From Kaustia mangrovi (GTDB taxonomy: Bacteria; Pseudomonadota; Alphaproteobacteria; Rhizobiales; Im1): 64,000 bases of DNA. The translations under genes and the position numbers were made by a program. The notes beneath the pieces were generated by a model that saw only the letters and a list, made by a program, of their open reading frames with translations, did not search any database and was not told the DNA's origin. Shown one piece after another: positions 1 to 10,583 of the stretch (within the stretch, counting starts at the first letter, position 1; the number at the start of each line of letters is the position of its first letter). The DNA lies in assembly GCF_015482775.1 (NCBI RefSeq), contig NZ_CP058214.1, positions 4,082,501-4,146,500 of the forward strand, read 5' to 3'.

Positions 1-48
1 TCCGGTTTCGGAACGGTCTATCGACCTTGAAGTGCTGGAGTAATGGCC

Positions 49-1302
49 ATGACGCAGACGGAGGCATTGGGCGACCGGTCGGTGCCGCGCAGGCGCCGGC
101 GGGCGGGCGAGACCGCACGGGACGGGCGGGGACGCCATCGCGGCGCGCCGGCCATCCTGCATTACGGGTTCCGGCCGTTCTTCCTGGCCGCCGCCCTCTA
201 TGCCGCGCTGGCCATTCCTGCGTGGCTGTGGATGCTCCATGGGGGCCTTGTGCCTCACGGGCCGTTTGCCGCGCTCGACTGGCATATTCACGAAATGCTC
301 TTCGGCTTCGTCGGGGCCGTCATGGCGGGGTTCATCCTGACCGCCGTGCCGAACTGGACGGGCCGATTGCCCCTGAGCGGATGGCCGCTTGCCATGCTCG
401 TCCTGCTCTGGGCCACGGGGCGCGTCGCCATGGCGGCGGTGGCCGCCCCCGTCTGGGCCATGGGGCTGGACCTCGCCTTCCCGCTGGTGCTCGCGGCGGC
501 GGTCTGGGTGGAGGTCGTCGCCGGGCGCAACTGGCGGAACGCGCCCATCGCCGCCATGCTGACCCTGTTCGGGCTCGCAAACGCCCTCCATCACGGCGAA
601 AATCTGGGCCTCGTCCCGCCGGGTAGCGCGATGCGGCTGGCGCTTGCCGTCATCGCGATGCTGCTCGCGCTTATCGGCGGGCGGATCGTGCCGAGCTTCA
701 CGCGCAACTGGCTCGTGAAGCACGGCAGCGAGCGGTTGCCGGCGCGCTTCGGCAGGCTCGACAAGGCCGCGCTCCTCGCCACGGGGCTTGCCGCGGCGAT
801 GTGGGCGATCTGGCCGGAGCTGCTGGCGACGGGCGTGCTTCTCGCAGCCGCCGGCGTCCTGCTGTGCGCGCGGCTTGCCCGCTGGCGGGGGCTGGACACC
901 GCCGACGAGCCGATCGTCTTGATCCTCCATATGGGATATCTGTGGCTCGCACTCTCCTTCCTGCTGCTCGGAGCGTCGGTTCTCCTGCCCCTGGCCGTGC
1001 CGGCGAGCGCGGCCCTGCATGCGCTCACGGCGGGCGCCATCGGCACCATGACGCTCGCGGTGATGACACGGGCGAGCCTCGGCCATACGGGGCGCGACAT
1101 CGCGGCGGACGGGTGGACGTCGGCGCTCTATCTCGCCGTTACCGCCGGGGCGGCCCTGCGTGTGGCGGCCCCCTTTGCGGACCGCTTCTACATGGACCTG
1201 CTGATCGGCGGCGGGGGCTTGTGGAGCCTCGCCTTCGCGCTCTTTGCTCTGCGCTACGGCCCGATCCTGTGCCGGCCCGGGCTGAAGAGCGCGCGCGGAT
1301 AG
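49..1302 (+). CDS. nnrS: NnrS family multi-pass membrane protein
   Basis: NnrS proteins are haem- and copper-containing inner-membrane proteins linked to tolerance of nitric oxide and nitrosative stress. The protein (about 417 aa) is hydrophobic throughout with roughly 12 predicted membrane spans. It carries family landmarks near the N-terminus: GFRPFF after a basic 40-residue leader, then WHIHEMLFGF and TAVPNWTGR. The ATG at 49 is preferred to the one at 43 because a GGAG (37-40) lies 8 nt before it but only 2 nt before the first ATG. An Fnr/Crp-type regulator gene follows on the same strand, a pairing typical of nnr loci. No nitrite, NO or N2O reductase gene is visible in the window. The upstream promoter lies outside or at the very edge of the window. 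Confidence 0.9.
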   Translation: MTQTEALGDRSVPRRRRRAGETARDGRGRHRGAPAILHYGFRPFFLAAALYAALAIPAWLWMLHGGLVPHGPFAALDWHIHEMLFGFVGAVMAGFILTAVPNWTGRLPLSGWPLAMLVLLWATGRVAMAAVAAPVWAMGLDLAFPLVLAAAVWVEVVAGRNWRNAPIAAMLTLFGLANALHHGENLGLVPPGSAMRLALAVIAMLLALIGGRIVPSFTRNWLVKHGSERLPARFGRLDKAALLATGLAAAMWAIWPELLATGVLLAAAGVLLCARLARWRGLDTADEPIVLILHMGYLWLALSFLLLGASVLLPLAVPASAALHALTAGAIGTMTLAVMTRASLGHTGRDIAADGWTSALYLAVTAGAALRVAAPFADRFYMDLLIGGGGLWSLAFALFALRYGPILCRPGLKSARG

Positions 1303-1440
1303 AAGCGGTTGCGGGGGGCGGGCCGGCGCCCCATGCACCCCATTGCACCTTTTGCACTGACACGGACAGACGGGTAGAAAGGGCAAACGGAAGGCCGCGC
1401 GGATGGCGGCTGGGCCTCGAGGCACGAGAAGGGGGCCGGT

Positions 1441-2142
1441 TTGCCGGATCTGGACCGATCTCTGATTGCGAACCTGCCACCCTTCGAGGGACTGTCGGGG
1501 CCCGATCTGGACCGGATCCTCGCCGAGGCGCGGCCCGCGCGCTATCCGAAGGGCCGGGCGGTCTTCGAGCAGGACGCGCAGGCCCGCTCCTTCTTCCTCC
1601 TGTTGAACGGCCATATCCGCGTCGTCCGCTCGACGGCCGACGGCGACCGGATCGTCATGCGCTATATCGACGAGGGCGAGCTTTTCGGCATCGCGCCCGC
1701 CATCGGCCGCGAGACCTATCCGGCCACGGCGGTCGCCGCGGTCGATTGCGTCGTGCTCGCCTGGCCATCGGCGCTGTGGGCGGATTTCGCCGCGCGCTAT
1801 CCCCCGTTCGCCGCCTGCGCGGCCCGCACGGTCGGCGACCGGCTGCAGGAGAGCCATGCCCGCGTCATGGAGATGGCGACCGAGCAGGTCGAACAGCGTA
1901 TCGCGCTCACCGTCCTCAGGCTCGCCGAGCGGTCCGGCCGCAAGACGCAGGACGGCATCGAGATCGATTTCCCCGTCAGCCGGAAGGACATCGCCGAGAT
2001 GGCGGGAACCACGCTCCATACCGTGTCGCGCCTGCTTAGCACCTGGGAGGAGAGGGGGCTCGTGGTCGGCGGGCGCCAGAGGGTCGTCGTCACGGATGCC
2101 GACGGGCTGAAACGGATCGCGCAGAGCCGGAAGCGCCGGTGA
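1441..2142 (+). CDS. Crp/Fnr-family transcriptional regulator, NnrR/DNR-like
   Basis: Cyclic-nucleotide-binding-type beta barrel at about residues 20-140, a dimerisation helix, then a C-terminal winged helix with the recognition helix around VSRKDIAEMAGTTLHTVSRL. The N-terminus has no cysteine cluster, so this is not an oxygen-sensing FNR with an iron-sulphur centre. The recognition helix and the neighbouring nnrS favour the NnrR/DNR group that senses NO, which is an inference. The start is a TTG at 1441 preceded by a purine-rich GAAGGGGG. The length of 233 aa is normal for the family. It may control nnrS and perhaps nnrU at 12.9 kb, but no clear TTGAT-N4-ATCAA box was found by eye upstream of either gene. 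Confidence 0.85.
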   Translation: MPDLDRSLIANLPPFEGLSGPDLDRILAEARPARYPKGRAVFEQDAQARSFFLLLNGHIRVVRSTADGDRIVMRYIDEGELFGIAPAIGRETYPATAVAAVDCVVLAWPSALWADFAARYPPFAACAARTVGDRLQESHARVMEMATEQVEQRIALTVLRLAERSGRKTQDGIEIDFPVSRKDIAEMAGTTLHTVSRLLSTWEERGLVVGGRQRVVVTDADGLKRIAQSRKRR

Positions 2143-2248
2143 ACGGCGCCCGATCCGCTGTTGACCGGGATGTCGTTGTGGCCGAACAAGAAGCGGACAT
2201 GTCGGCCAGTGACGACATGAACCGGCGGAGGGGAGCGAGCGGATACCC

Positions 2249-3556
2249 ATGCCCATCCAGACACAGGCCCCCGATCCGGCGCCCCGGAGCTATCCCCCTT
2301 CCGTGACGCTCATGCGCCGCGGCACGGGCTCCCCCGCCACGGTGCCGGAGAGGACGACGGTGGAGGAGATCGAGGCGTGGCTCCTGGCCGACGCCATGGG
2401 CGAGGACGACCTGCTTGCCCTGTTCGAGGGGCTCGTGTGGCGGCTGGTGGCGGCCGGGCTGCCCGTCGACCGGGCGAGCCTGCATGTCGGTACGCTCCAC
2501 CCCCAGCTCTACGGCTTTGCGTGGAACTGGTCGCGCGCCGACGGGCTGTGCGACGAGGTGAAGGTGTCCGAGGCGGTCCTCAAGACGGACGCCTATCGGC
2601 GCAACCCGCTGTTCCGCGTCGTCGAATACGGGGAGACCTTCCGCGCGAAGACAGGCGATCCGGAGATCGGGGACCGCTATCCGCTCATGGCGGAACTCTC
2701 CGGCCAGGGCATCACGGAATATATCGCCGTGCCGCTGCGTGCGGGCGGCGCCTATCACAATGCCGCGACCGCCGCGACAAGGCAGCCGGGCGGCTTCGCA
2801 GAGCGCGAGATCGCGGCACTCCAACGGCTCACGAGGCTGTTCGCGCTGCATGTGGAGCGCCATATCGTGCTCCGTATCGCCGGCAATGTGCTCGACACCT
2901 ATCTCGGCGCGGAGGCGGGCAAGCGCGTGCTTCACGGCACGATCAAGCGCGGCGCTGGCGAACCCGTGCGCGCGATCATCTGGGCCTCCGACATGCGCGG
3001 CTTCACCGATCTCGCCGACCGGCTCGACGGCTCCGATACGATCGCGCTGCTCAACGCCTATTTCGAGGGCCTGGTGGGGGCGGTGCTCGACCATGGCGGC
3101 GAGGTGCTGAAATTCATCGGAGACGGTCTCCTCGCCGGGTTCCCCTATGGAGCCTTGGTGACCGCAGGGGAGGCCGCCAATGCTTCTCTGTCGGCTGCGG
3201 AGGCGGCGCTCGCCGCCGTCGACCGGCTCAACGAGGTCCCGCCGGCGGCGCTTGCGCGGATCGAGGGCTGGCGGCCCCTGCGCACCGGCATCGCGCTCCA
3301 CGAGGGAGAGGTCTTCTTCGGCAATGTGGGTGCGCCGGAGCGCCTCGACTTCACGGCCATCGGACGCGCGGTGAACGCGGCGAGCCGCGTGGAGACGCTG
3401 ACCAAGTCGCTCGGCCGGCCCATTCTCGTCACAGGACCCGTCGCGCGCCATATCGAGCGCCCGCTCGACCATATGGGCGAGCATTCCCTGCGCGGCGTGG
3501 CGCAGCCCGTCTCGCTGTTCAGCCCTCCGCCACCGCATCGCCCCACGGAGACATGA
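2249..3556 (+). CDS. Class III adenylate/guanylate cyclase with N-terminal GAF-like region
   Basis: 435 aa. The C-terminal half (about 240-425) is a class III nucleotide cyclase domain. Metal-binding aspartates are visible at D248 (SDMRGFTD) and D292 (KFIGDG), and the transition-state region GRAVNAASRVE lies near residue 370. Lys288 before IGDG and the LDFTAIG segment fit ATP rather than GTP as substrate. Residues about 50-210 resemble a GAF-like sensory module and there is no membrane segment, so the enzyme should be a soluble, signal-responsive producer of cAMP. It follows the Crp/Fnr regulator gene by 106 bp on the same strand. Its 3' end overlaps the convergent gamma-glutamyltransferase gene by 38 bp. 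Confidence 0.85.
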   Translation: MPIQTQAPDPAPRSYPPSVTLMRRGTGSPATVPERTTVEEIEAWLLADAMGEDDLLALFEGLVWRLVAAGLPVDRASLHVGTLHPQLYGFAWNWSRADGLCDEVKVSEAVLKTDAYRRNPLFRVVEYGETFRAKTGDPEIGDRYPLMAELSGQGITEYIAVPLRAGGAYHNAATAATRQPGGFAEREIAALQRLTRLFALHVERHIVLRIAGNVLDTYLGAEAGKRVLHGTIKRGAGEPVRAIIWASDMRGFTDLADRLDGSDTIALLNAYFEGLVGAVLDHGGEVLKFIGDGLLAGFPYGALVTAGEAANASLSAAEAALAAVDRLNEVPPAALARIEGWRPLRTGIALHEGEVFFGNVGAPERLDFTAIGRAVNAASRVETLTKSLGRPILVTGPVARHIERPLDHMGEHSLRGVAQPVSLFSPPPPHRPTET

Positions 3557-5084
3557 TCTCCGTGGCGCCCGTATTGCCATCGCCGTCGCGCATGACCGCG
3601 GCGGGGCAGGCGAAGGCGAAGGGGAAGACGGTGCGCCTGGTGGTGGCGACCTCGTGGCGGGCCCGCAATGCGGCGAGGGTCTCGTCGCCGAGCGTCTCGT
3701 CGGCAATCACGGCGGGGCCGCCGCTCATGTCGATGCGCGGATGATGGAAGGCCTCCTCCAGGCTCATGCCGAAGTCGAGCAGGAAGGAGGAGAGCTGGGC
3801 GACCGCCGGCATGATCTTGCGCCCGCCCGACGCGCCGACGGCGAAGCGGCGGCCGCCGCCCTCGCCGATCACCGGGCAGACATTCATGAGGCAGCGCCTG
3901 TTCGGCGCCAGCGAATTCGGCTTTCCCGGTTCCGGATCGAACCACATGATGCCGTTATTGAGGAGAAGGCCGGTCGAGGGCGAGACGACGCGGGCGCCGA
4001 AGCTCGACAGGAGCGTCTGGGTGAGCGCGACCATGTTGCCGTCGCGGTCCACGACGGAGAAATGGGTCGTGCAGGCCGGCGCATGGGGGCTCTCATTGTC
4101 GCCCATCTCCGACAGCCGCGTCTCGTAGGCCGCTTTGCAGGCATCGGCATAGGCGGCGAAGGCCTCCGGTCCGGGTGCGGCGCCGGGGGTGAGGCTTGCC
4201 GCCAGTCTCGAGAAGACATCGGCGATGGTCGGCCCCGCGGTGAGTTCCGGCGTCACATGGAGACGGCCGCCGCGATAGGCGAGGCTTCTCGGCGTCTGGA
4301 AGGCGGCGCGATAGGCGTTGAGGTCGCCGAAGGAGAGCGAGCCGCCCTTGGCCTGCACATCGCGCGCCAGCGCCTCGCCGACCTCGCCGTCGTAGAACTC
4401 GCGATGGCCGCGCTCGGCGATGACGGAGAGCGTGTCGGCCATCCTCGACATGTCGAGATGCTTCTCGGCAAGCGCCGTCCATCCGGCGATGGTCGGCCAC
4501 TGGCCGTCCTCCAGGAACAGCGCCGCCGCATCCGGATCCTTCGCCAGTATGCGCGTCGCCGAGGCGATCATCAGCGCGGCATACCAGTCGACATGGAGGC
4601 CGCGCCGGGCGAGCGCCACGGCCGGCTCGACCAGTTCGCGCCACGGCATGCGCCCGAAACGGGCATGGGCGATGCCGATCCCGTCGACGAGCCCCGGCAC
4701 CGCCACGGCCGTCGCGCCTTGGATATTGCGGTCGTCGACCACGGCCTTCCAGGGAAAGAGATCGGAGGCGCGGCCCTCGCCGGAGAGCGGGTAGTCGGCC
4801 GGATCGAGGCCCGCGGGCGAGCGCATGCCGTAATGGACGGCGTGGGGTTCGGCTTCCCCGGCGCGCCAGATCATCATCGCGCCACCGCCCGCCGGCCCGC
4901 TCATCCACGGCTCCAGAACGCCCATGGCGAAGGAGACCGCGACGGCGGCGTCGAGCGCGTCGCCACCCTCCTCCAGCACCTTCGCTCCGATCTCGGCGGC
5001 CTCGGCATGCTGTGCGGCGACGATGCCGCCTTGAGACCGGGCCTCGGGTTTGCGCACGATCTGCGACCGGGAGAAGCTGCTCAT
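3519..5084 (-). CDS. ggt: Gamma-glutamyltransferase family protein
   Basis: N-terminal nucleophile hydrolase that self-cleaves into two subunits and hydrolyses or transfers gamma-glutamyl groups (glutathione and related compounds). The start ATG at 5084 gives MSSFSRSQ and 521 aa, preceded by GAGGACGG; the longer open frame upstream has no conserved features. The processing site and catalytic Thr is the first T of TTHFSVVD (about residue 339), with VALTQTLLSSFG after it and the GASGG oxyanion/substrate segment near 430. No obvious signal peptide is present, so the location may be cytoplasmic, as in some bacterial homologues (inference). It could act on other gamma-glutamyl or acyl substrates; family membership is sure, substrate is not. 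Confidence 0.88.
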   Translation of the reverse strand: MSSFSRSQIVRKPEARSQGGIVAAQHAEAAEIGAKVLEEGGDALDAAVAVSFAMGVLEPWMSGPAGGGAMMIWRAGEAEPHAVHYGMRSPAGLDPADYPLSGEGRASDLFPWKAVVDDRNIQGATAVAVPGLVDGIGIAHARFGRMPWRELVEPAVALARRGLHVDWYAALMIASATRILAKDPDAAALFLEDGQWPTIAGWTALAEKHLDMSRMADTLSVIAERGHREFYDGEVGEALARDVQAKGGSLSFGDLNAYRAAFQTPRSLAYRGGRLHVTPELTAGPTIADVFSRLAASLTPGAAPGPEAFAAYADACKAAYETRLSEMGDNESPHAPACTTHFSVVDRDGNMVALTQTLLSSFGARVVSPSTGLLLNNGIMWFDPEPGKPNSLAPNRRCLMNVCPVIGEGGGRRFAVGASGGRKIMPAVAQLSSFLLDFGMSLEEAFHHPRIDMSGGPAVIADETLGDETLAALRARHEVATTRRTVFPFAFACPAAVMRDGDGNTGATEIMSPWGDAVAEG

Positions 5085-5242
5085 CTCGGATCCGTCCTCG
5101 TTTCGTGAAGATAGGGAGGGCGGCCGGGCGGCTACCCTCGGAAAGGACGCCCAGTATGCACACTCTCCCGGCGGACCGGAAGGCTGGGGGCACGATACCT
5201 GATGGGGCGGGTACCGGAGCCATTTTCTGTCAGATTGTTGCG

Positions 5243-5320
5243 GCACCGGCCCACTCCCCCACCCGGCCACCCACGGGATCATCATGTCATGGGTGGCCGG
5301 GTGGGGGAGCGGGCCGGTGC
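5243..5320. repeat. 78 bp near-perfect inverted repeat (strong hairpin)
   Basis: Two 31-nt arms (5243-5273 and 5290-5320) are reverse complements except for one position that would be a G-U pair in RNA; the loop is 16 nt. It sits 19 nt beyond the stop codon of the HMG-CoA lyase gene and about 160 bp upstream of the ggt start. It may end or protect the leftward mevalonate-operon transcript. There is no U-run after it on the minus strand, so it is not a classic intrinsic terminator and may be a mobile palindromic repeat. Confidence 0.8.
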
Positions 5321-5339
5321 AGTCCGAGCCGAACAAACG

Positions 5340-6229
5340 CTACCGCCCGCCCAGTGCCTTGAAGACGCGGCTCGTCGGGGCGATGCCCATTCCGCTCTGG
5401 CAGAACCGGGCGGCGGCGAGGATGCCGTCGAGGTCGATGCCGGTCCGGTAGCCGAGGCCGTGGAGCAGGTAGACGACGTCCTCCGTCGCGACATTGCCCG
5501 CCGCTCCCGGTGCGAAGGGGCAGCCGCCGAGACCGCCCGCGGCGGCATCGACGGTGCGCACGCCGAGGCGCACGGCCTCGTACACATTGGCGACGCCCAT
5601 GCCGTATGTATCGTGGAAATGGGCGGCGATCCGGTCCGTCGGCACGATCTCCGACACCGCCCCGATCACGGCGGCGATCCGGTTCGGCGTGGCCTTGCCG
5701 AGCGTCTCGCCGAGCGCGATCTCCGCGCATCCCATGGCATCGAGCGCCTGGGCGACCTCAGCGACGGCGGCGGGCGCGACGGGGCCGGCATAGGGGCAGT
5801 CGGTGACCGTGGAGATATAGCCGCGCACGAAGAGGCCCTCCGCTCTCGCCCGCGACACGATGGGGGCGAAGCGCTCGAGCGAGGCGTCCACCGTGCAGCC
5901 GATATTCCTCTGCGCGAAGGCATCGCTCGCCGCGGTGAACACCGCGATGGCCCGGGCGCCGCGATCGAGCGCCTGGTCGAGGCCGCGCTCATTGGCGACA
6001 AGCACCATGTCGCCCGGCCGGCCGCGCGATCCGGTGGCCTCCATTACGTCGCCGGTGTCGGCCATGCGCGGCACGCGCGACGGCGAGACGAAGGCGCCGA
6101 TCTCCATCCGCTCGACACCCGCCTCGCGCAGCAGGGCGACGAGCCGCACCCGCGCTTCCGTCGCGATTGCGCCGGGCTGGGCCTGCAGCCCGTCGCGCGG
6201 GCCCACCTCGACGATGGTGACGGCCTCGG

Positions 6230-6233
<4 letters not shown>
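5340..6233 (-). CDS. mvaB: Hydroxymethylglutaryl-CoA lyase
   Basis: Cleaves HMG-CoA to acetyl-CoA and acetoacetate. 297 aa, the usual length, a single DRE-TIM barrel. Active-site elements: VGPRDGLQ at 10-17 (catalytic Arg-Asp), metal ligands in HFHDTYGMG (H205, H207), and the signature Cys238 in GGLGGCPFAPGA. The start at 6233 (MTEAVTIVEV) overlaps the HMG-CoA reductase stop as ATGA, so translation is coupled. This is the last gene of a six-gene leftward operon with a TRAP transporter. The pairing with a degradative reductase rather than with leucine-degradation genes points to mevalonate catabolism. Confidence 0.93.
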
Positions 6234-7510
<1,277 letters not shown>

Positions 7511-7535
7511 GGGATCCTGTACTTGGGGGTCACTG

Positions 7536-8849
7536 TCACTGAAGCATGGTCCGGGGCAGCCAGAGCACGAGCTCGGGGAACATGGCGCAGATCGCGATGC
7601 CCGCCGCCTGGAGGAGGATGAAGGGGATTATGGCGCGGTAGACCGTGCCCATGCCGATGCCGGCCGGCAGCACGCCCTTCATGTAGAATAGCGTGTAGCC
7701 GAAGGGCGGCGAGATATAGGCCATCTGGGCCGACACCAGGAACAGGATGCCGAACCACAGCCGGTCGAAGTCGAGGAAGTCGATCACCGGCAGGAAGACC
7801 GGCACGCACAGGAGGATGATGCCGATCTCGTCGAGGAACATGCCGAGGAAGAACAGGATCGCGAGCATGACGGCCAGCACGATCCAGCGATTGGCGTCGA
7901 GATCCTGGATGAAGCCGAGCAGGAAGTCGGCGCCGCCCGTGCCGGTGAAGATCGCCACGAAGGCGCGCGCGCCGATGGTGATCCACAGGATCATGGTCGT
8001 GACCTTCACGACATCCATGCCGACGCCAGTGACGAGCTCCCAGCCGAAGCGCCGCTCGATGAGCGACGACACGAAGGCGAGCGCCACGCCGACGGCGGCT
8101 GCCTCCGTCGGGGTCGCAATACCCATATAGATCGTGCCGAGCACGCCGACGATGATCGCCGCCGGCAGCACGAGCGACTTCAACGCGGAGATCCGCATGC
8201 CCCAGGTGACGTCGACAGTCTCCTCCGGGCGTGGCGCGGCCTTGGGGTCGAGCGCGGCCTTCAGCACGATATAGCCGATATAGAGGCTGGCGAGCAGCAG
8301 CCCCGGCACGATGCCGGCGATGAACATCTGCCCGATGGAGGCCTGCGCGGTCACCGCATAGACGATGGTGATGACCGACGGGGGAATGAGGATGCCGAGC
8401 GTGCCGCCGGCGCAGATCGTGCCGATGGCGAGCTTCGGGTCGTAATTGCGCTTCAGCATGGAGGGCAGGGCGAGCAGCCCCATGGCCGCGACCGCCGCGC
8501 CGACGATACCGGTCATCGCCGCGATGATGGTGCAGATGGCGATGGTGCCGACCGCGAGCCCGCCCGGCAGGCGCCGCGACCACAGCTCCATGGCGTTGTA
8601 GAGGCTCTCGATCACGCCGGAGCGCTGGAGCGTGCTGGCCATCATCACATAGAGCGGGATCGCCATGAGCGCCTCCGACCGCATCGTGTCGAAGAGGTTC
8701 AGGACGGTGACCGTCAGCGCGGCCTCGCCCCACAGCGTGATGGTGAAGACGAGGGCCAGCGCGCCGAGCACGAAGGCGAGCGGGATGCCCGTCAGCAGCA
8801 GGCCGACGAGGCTTGCGAACATTACCGCGAGGACGGCTTCGGAACTCAT
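7536..8849 (-). CDS. TRAP transporter large permease (DctM-like)
   Basis: 437 aa, about 12 membrane spans. It is the ion-coupled translocation subunit of a tripartite ATP-independent periplasmic transporter. Typical DctM features include an LLLTGIPLAFVLG start, the LGILIPPS segment around residue 150 and the GMFLDEIGIILL region in the second half. The start ATG at 8849 overlaps the small-permease stop as ATGA. The longer upstream frame is antisense-like and is rejected. It lies between dctQ and the HMG-CoA reductase gene, so the likely imported acid is mevalonate or a close relative (inference from context). Confidence 0.93.
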   Translation of the reverse strand: MSSEAVLAVMFASLVGLLLTGIPLAFVLGALALVFTITLWGEAALTVTVLNLFDTMRSEALMAIPLYVMMASTLQRSGVIESLYNAMELWSRRLPGGLAVGTIAICTIIAAMTGIVGAAVAAMGLLALPSMLKRNYDPKLAIGTICAGGTLGILIPPSVITIVYAVTAQASIGQMFIAGIVPGLLLASLYIGYIVLKAALDPKAAPRPEETVDVTWGMRISALKSLVLPAAIIVGVLGTIYMGIATPTEAAAVGVALAFVSSLIERRFGWELVTGVGMDVVKVTTMILWITIGARAFVAIFTGTGGADFLLGFIQDLDANRWIVLAVMLAILFFLGMFLDEIGIILLCVPVFLPVIDFLDFDRLWFGILFLVSAQMAYISPPFGYTLFYMKGVLPAGIGMGTVYRAIIPFILLQAAGIAICAMFPELVLWLPRTMLQ

Positions 8850-9355
8850 GAGCCGGCCTCCGCGGGGCCGGAAAGGCGCCTCAGCGCGGCCCAGCCCTCC
8901 GCCAGCGCCTGCGCGCACAGCATGGCGAGCGCGAAGGGCACGATGAACTTCATCCACCAGATCGGCGGGTTCCAGGCGGAGAAGCTCGTCTCGCCCATCT
9001 CGTAGGCGTTGACGGCGAGCGGCCAGGCGACCTTGGCGAAGACGGCGGCGAAGATGGCGATCACCGCGTAGGAGAAGATATCCAGCGCCGCCCGGGCGCG
9101 TCCCTCCAGATGCTCGCTGACGATGTCGACGGCGACATGGCCCTTCAGATGGAGCAGATAGGGGCCCGCCAGCATGAAATGCGGCCCGAAGACAAGCGTG
9201 CTCGCCTCCATCGCCCAGACGGTCGGCGCGTCGAAGGCGTAACGGGCGACCACCTCGTAGAGCAGCATCGGCACCACGGCGAAGATGATCGCCGCGGCGA
9301 CGACGAACAGCACGCGGTTGAGCGCGGTGATGGCGGCGAAGAGGGACGTGATCAT
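8846..9355 (-). CDS. TRAP transporter small permease (DctQ-like)
   Basis: 169 aa with four predicted membrane spans, the length and topology of DctQ subunits, which help couple the solute-binding protein to the large permease. The segment MLLYEVVARYAFDAPTVWAMEAS near the N-terminus is typical of the family. The gene is separated from the upstream dctP gene by about 190 bp containing a palindromic repeat, and its stop overlaps the dctM start. Confidence 0.9.
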   Translation of the reverse strand: MITSLFAAITALNRVLFVVAAAIIFAVVPMLLYEVVARYAFDAPTVWAMEASTLVFGPHFMLAGPYLLHLKGHVAVDIVSEHLEGRARAALDIFSYAVIAIFAAVFAKVAWPLAVNAYEMGETSFSAWNPPIWWMKFIVPFALAMLCAQALAEGWAALRRLSGPAEAGS

Positions 9356-9383
9356 GAGGATCTATCGCATATGGCAGCTTCCG

Positions 9384-9523
9384 ACCCCCTCACCCTCCCA
9401 TTGCTTCACGCAATGGGCCCTTCCCCTCTCCCGCGAGGGGAGAGGGGAAGGGAAAGAGGCGCTGCAGGAGAACCCTCTCCCCTTGTGGGAGAGGGTGGGG
9501 CTGCAAGGCGCCGGGTGAGGGGG
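9384..9523. repeat. About 140 bp palindromic interspersed repeat, copy 1
   Basis: Bounded by CCCCTCACCC on the left and GGGTGAGGGG on the right. Inside are two smaller hairpins, one around CCCCTCTCCCGCGAGGGGAG and one around CCCTCTCCCCTTGTGGGAG. The second copy is at 56003-56141 with the same order of elements. Similar GC-rich stem-loop repeats are common between genes in alphaproteobacteria. This copy lies just after dctP and before dctQ in the direction of transcription. Confidence 0.85.
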
Positions 9524-9548
9524 CTGAACCGGTCACACGCACCGTTGG

Positions 9549-10583
9549 TCAGATGAGGCCGAGGGCGTGCATGAACGCGGTCTGGCTGTCGACGATCTTC
9601 GTGGCCAGCGGGTCGTCCTTGGTCGCCTTCTTCCAGGAGGCGACGGCCTTCTCGCGGGCGGAGACCACGTCGTCGGCATCGAGATGGATGATCTCCACGC
9701 CCTTGTCGCGGTATTTCTCGATGACCTTGGAATCCTCCACCAGAATGTGCTGACGCAGCGAACCGGAGATCTCGCGGGCCGCCACGGCGAGCGCCGCCTT
9801 GAAGCTGTCGGGAAGCGACTCGTAGGCGGCATTGTTGGCCACGTAGCTCGTCGCGGTCGTCGGCTGGTGCACGCCGGGCAGGATGATGTACTGCGCCACA
9901 TCGGCAAGGCCCGCCTCGAAATTGGCGGTCAGGTCGCCGCGGTCGGCGAAGTCGATCAGGCCCTTTTCGAGCGCGGAATAGACCTCCGCAGTCGCCATGG
10001 GCGTTACCGCCACGCCGAGGTCGCTCATGACGGCGGAGGCGAGCCCGACGAAGCGGCCCTTCTTGCCGGCCATATCGGCGATCGTCTCCATCCTGACCTT
10101 GGAGTGGATCGGCTCCTGCCCGTAGACCGTGGGGGCGATGTAGAAGAGGCCGGCCTTGCCATAGGCCTCGCGCGCCATCTCCAGCCCGCCGAGCTCGTAG
10201 AACCACGCCTCGTACTGATCGGGCTCGGGGAAGCCGAAGGGAATGGTGGAGGTGAAGGCGAAGGCGGGGATCTTGCCGGCCTCGTAGCCGTCGAAGGTCT
10301 TCATCATCTGGAAGGCGCCGCCGCGCACCGCGTCGAAGGCCTGGTTGGCAGGCACGATCTGGCCGGCGGAGAACAGCTTGATCTCGAACTGGCCATCGGT
10401 GAGCGCCGCGACCCGCTCCACGAACCTCTTCTCGAATTCGAAGGGCGTGGTGCCGCCGTCCCACAGGGCCTGCATGCGCCAGCTCACCTTCTCCTGAGCC
10501 CGTGCCACTGCCGGCATGGCAAGCGCCGCGGCGCCCCCGAGAGCCGATCCGGCGAGGATCTGCCGTCTGTTCATCCTGGTCAT
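9549..10583 (-). CDS. TRAP transporter solute-binding protein (DctP-like)
   Basis: 344 aa periplasmic receptor. The N-terminus MTRMNRRQILAGSALGG has twin arginines and a hydrophobic stretch ending at AVARAQ, a probable Tat signal with cleavage near residue 29. The body is a DctP-type fold including VRGGAFQMM and FVGLASAVMSDLGVAVTP. The gene starts inside the end of the regulator gene (ATGA overlap) and is first of the transport genes, the usual position when more receptor than permease is needed. Neighbouring mvaA and mvaB suggest it binds mevalonate. To my knowledge mevalonate has been identified as a ligand of some TRAP receptors, but that is recalled family knowledge, not shown here. Confidence 0.92.
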   Translation of the reverse strand: MTRMNRRQILAGSALGGAAALAMPAVARAQEKVSWRMQALWDGGTTPFEFEKRFVERVAALTDGQFEIKLFSAGQIVPANQAFDAVRGGAFQMMKTFDGYEAGKIPAFAFTSTIPFGFPEPDQYEAWFYELGGLEMAREAYGKAGLFYIAPTVYGQEPIHSKVRMETIADMAGKKGRFVGLASAVMSDLGVAVTPMATAEVYSALEKGLIDFADRGDLTANFEAGLADVAQYIILPGVHQPTTATSYVANNAAYESLPDSFKAALAVAAREISGSLRQHILVEDSKVIEKYRDKGVEIIHLDADDVVSAREKAVASWKKATKDDPLATKIVDSQTAFMHALGLI

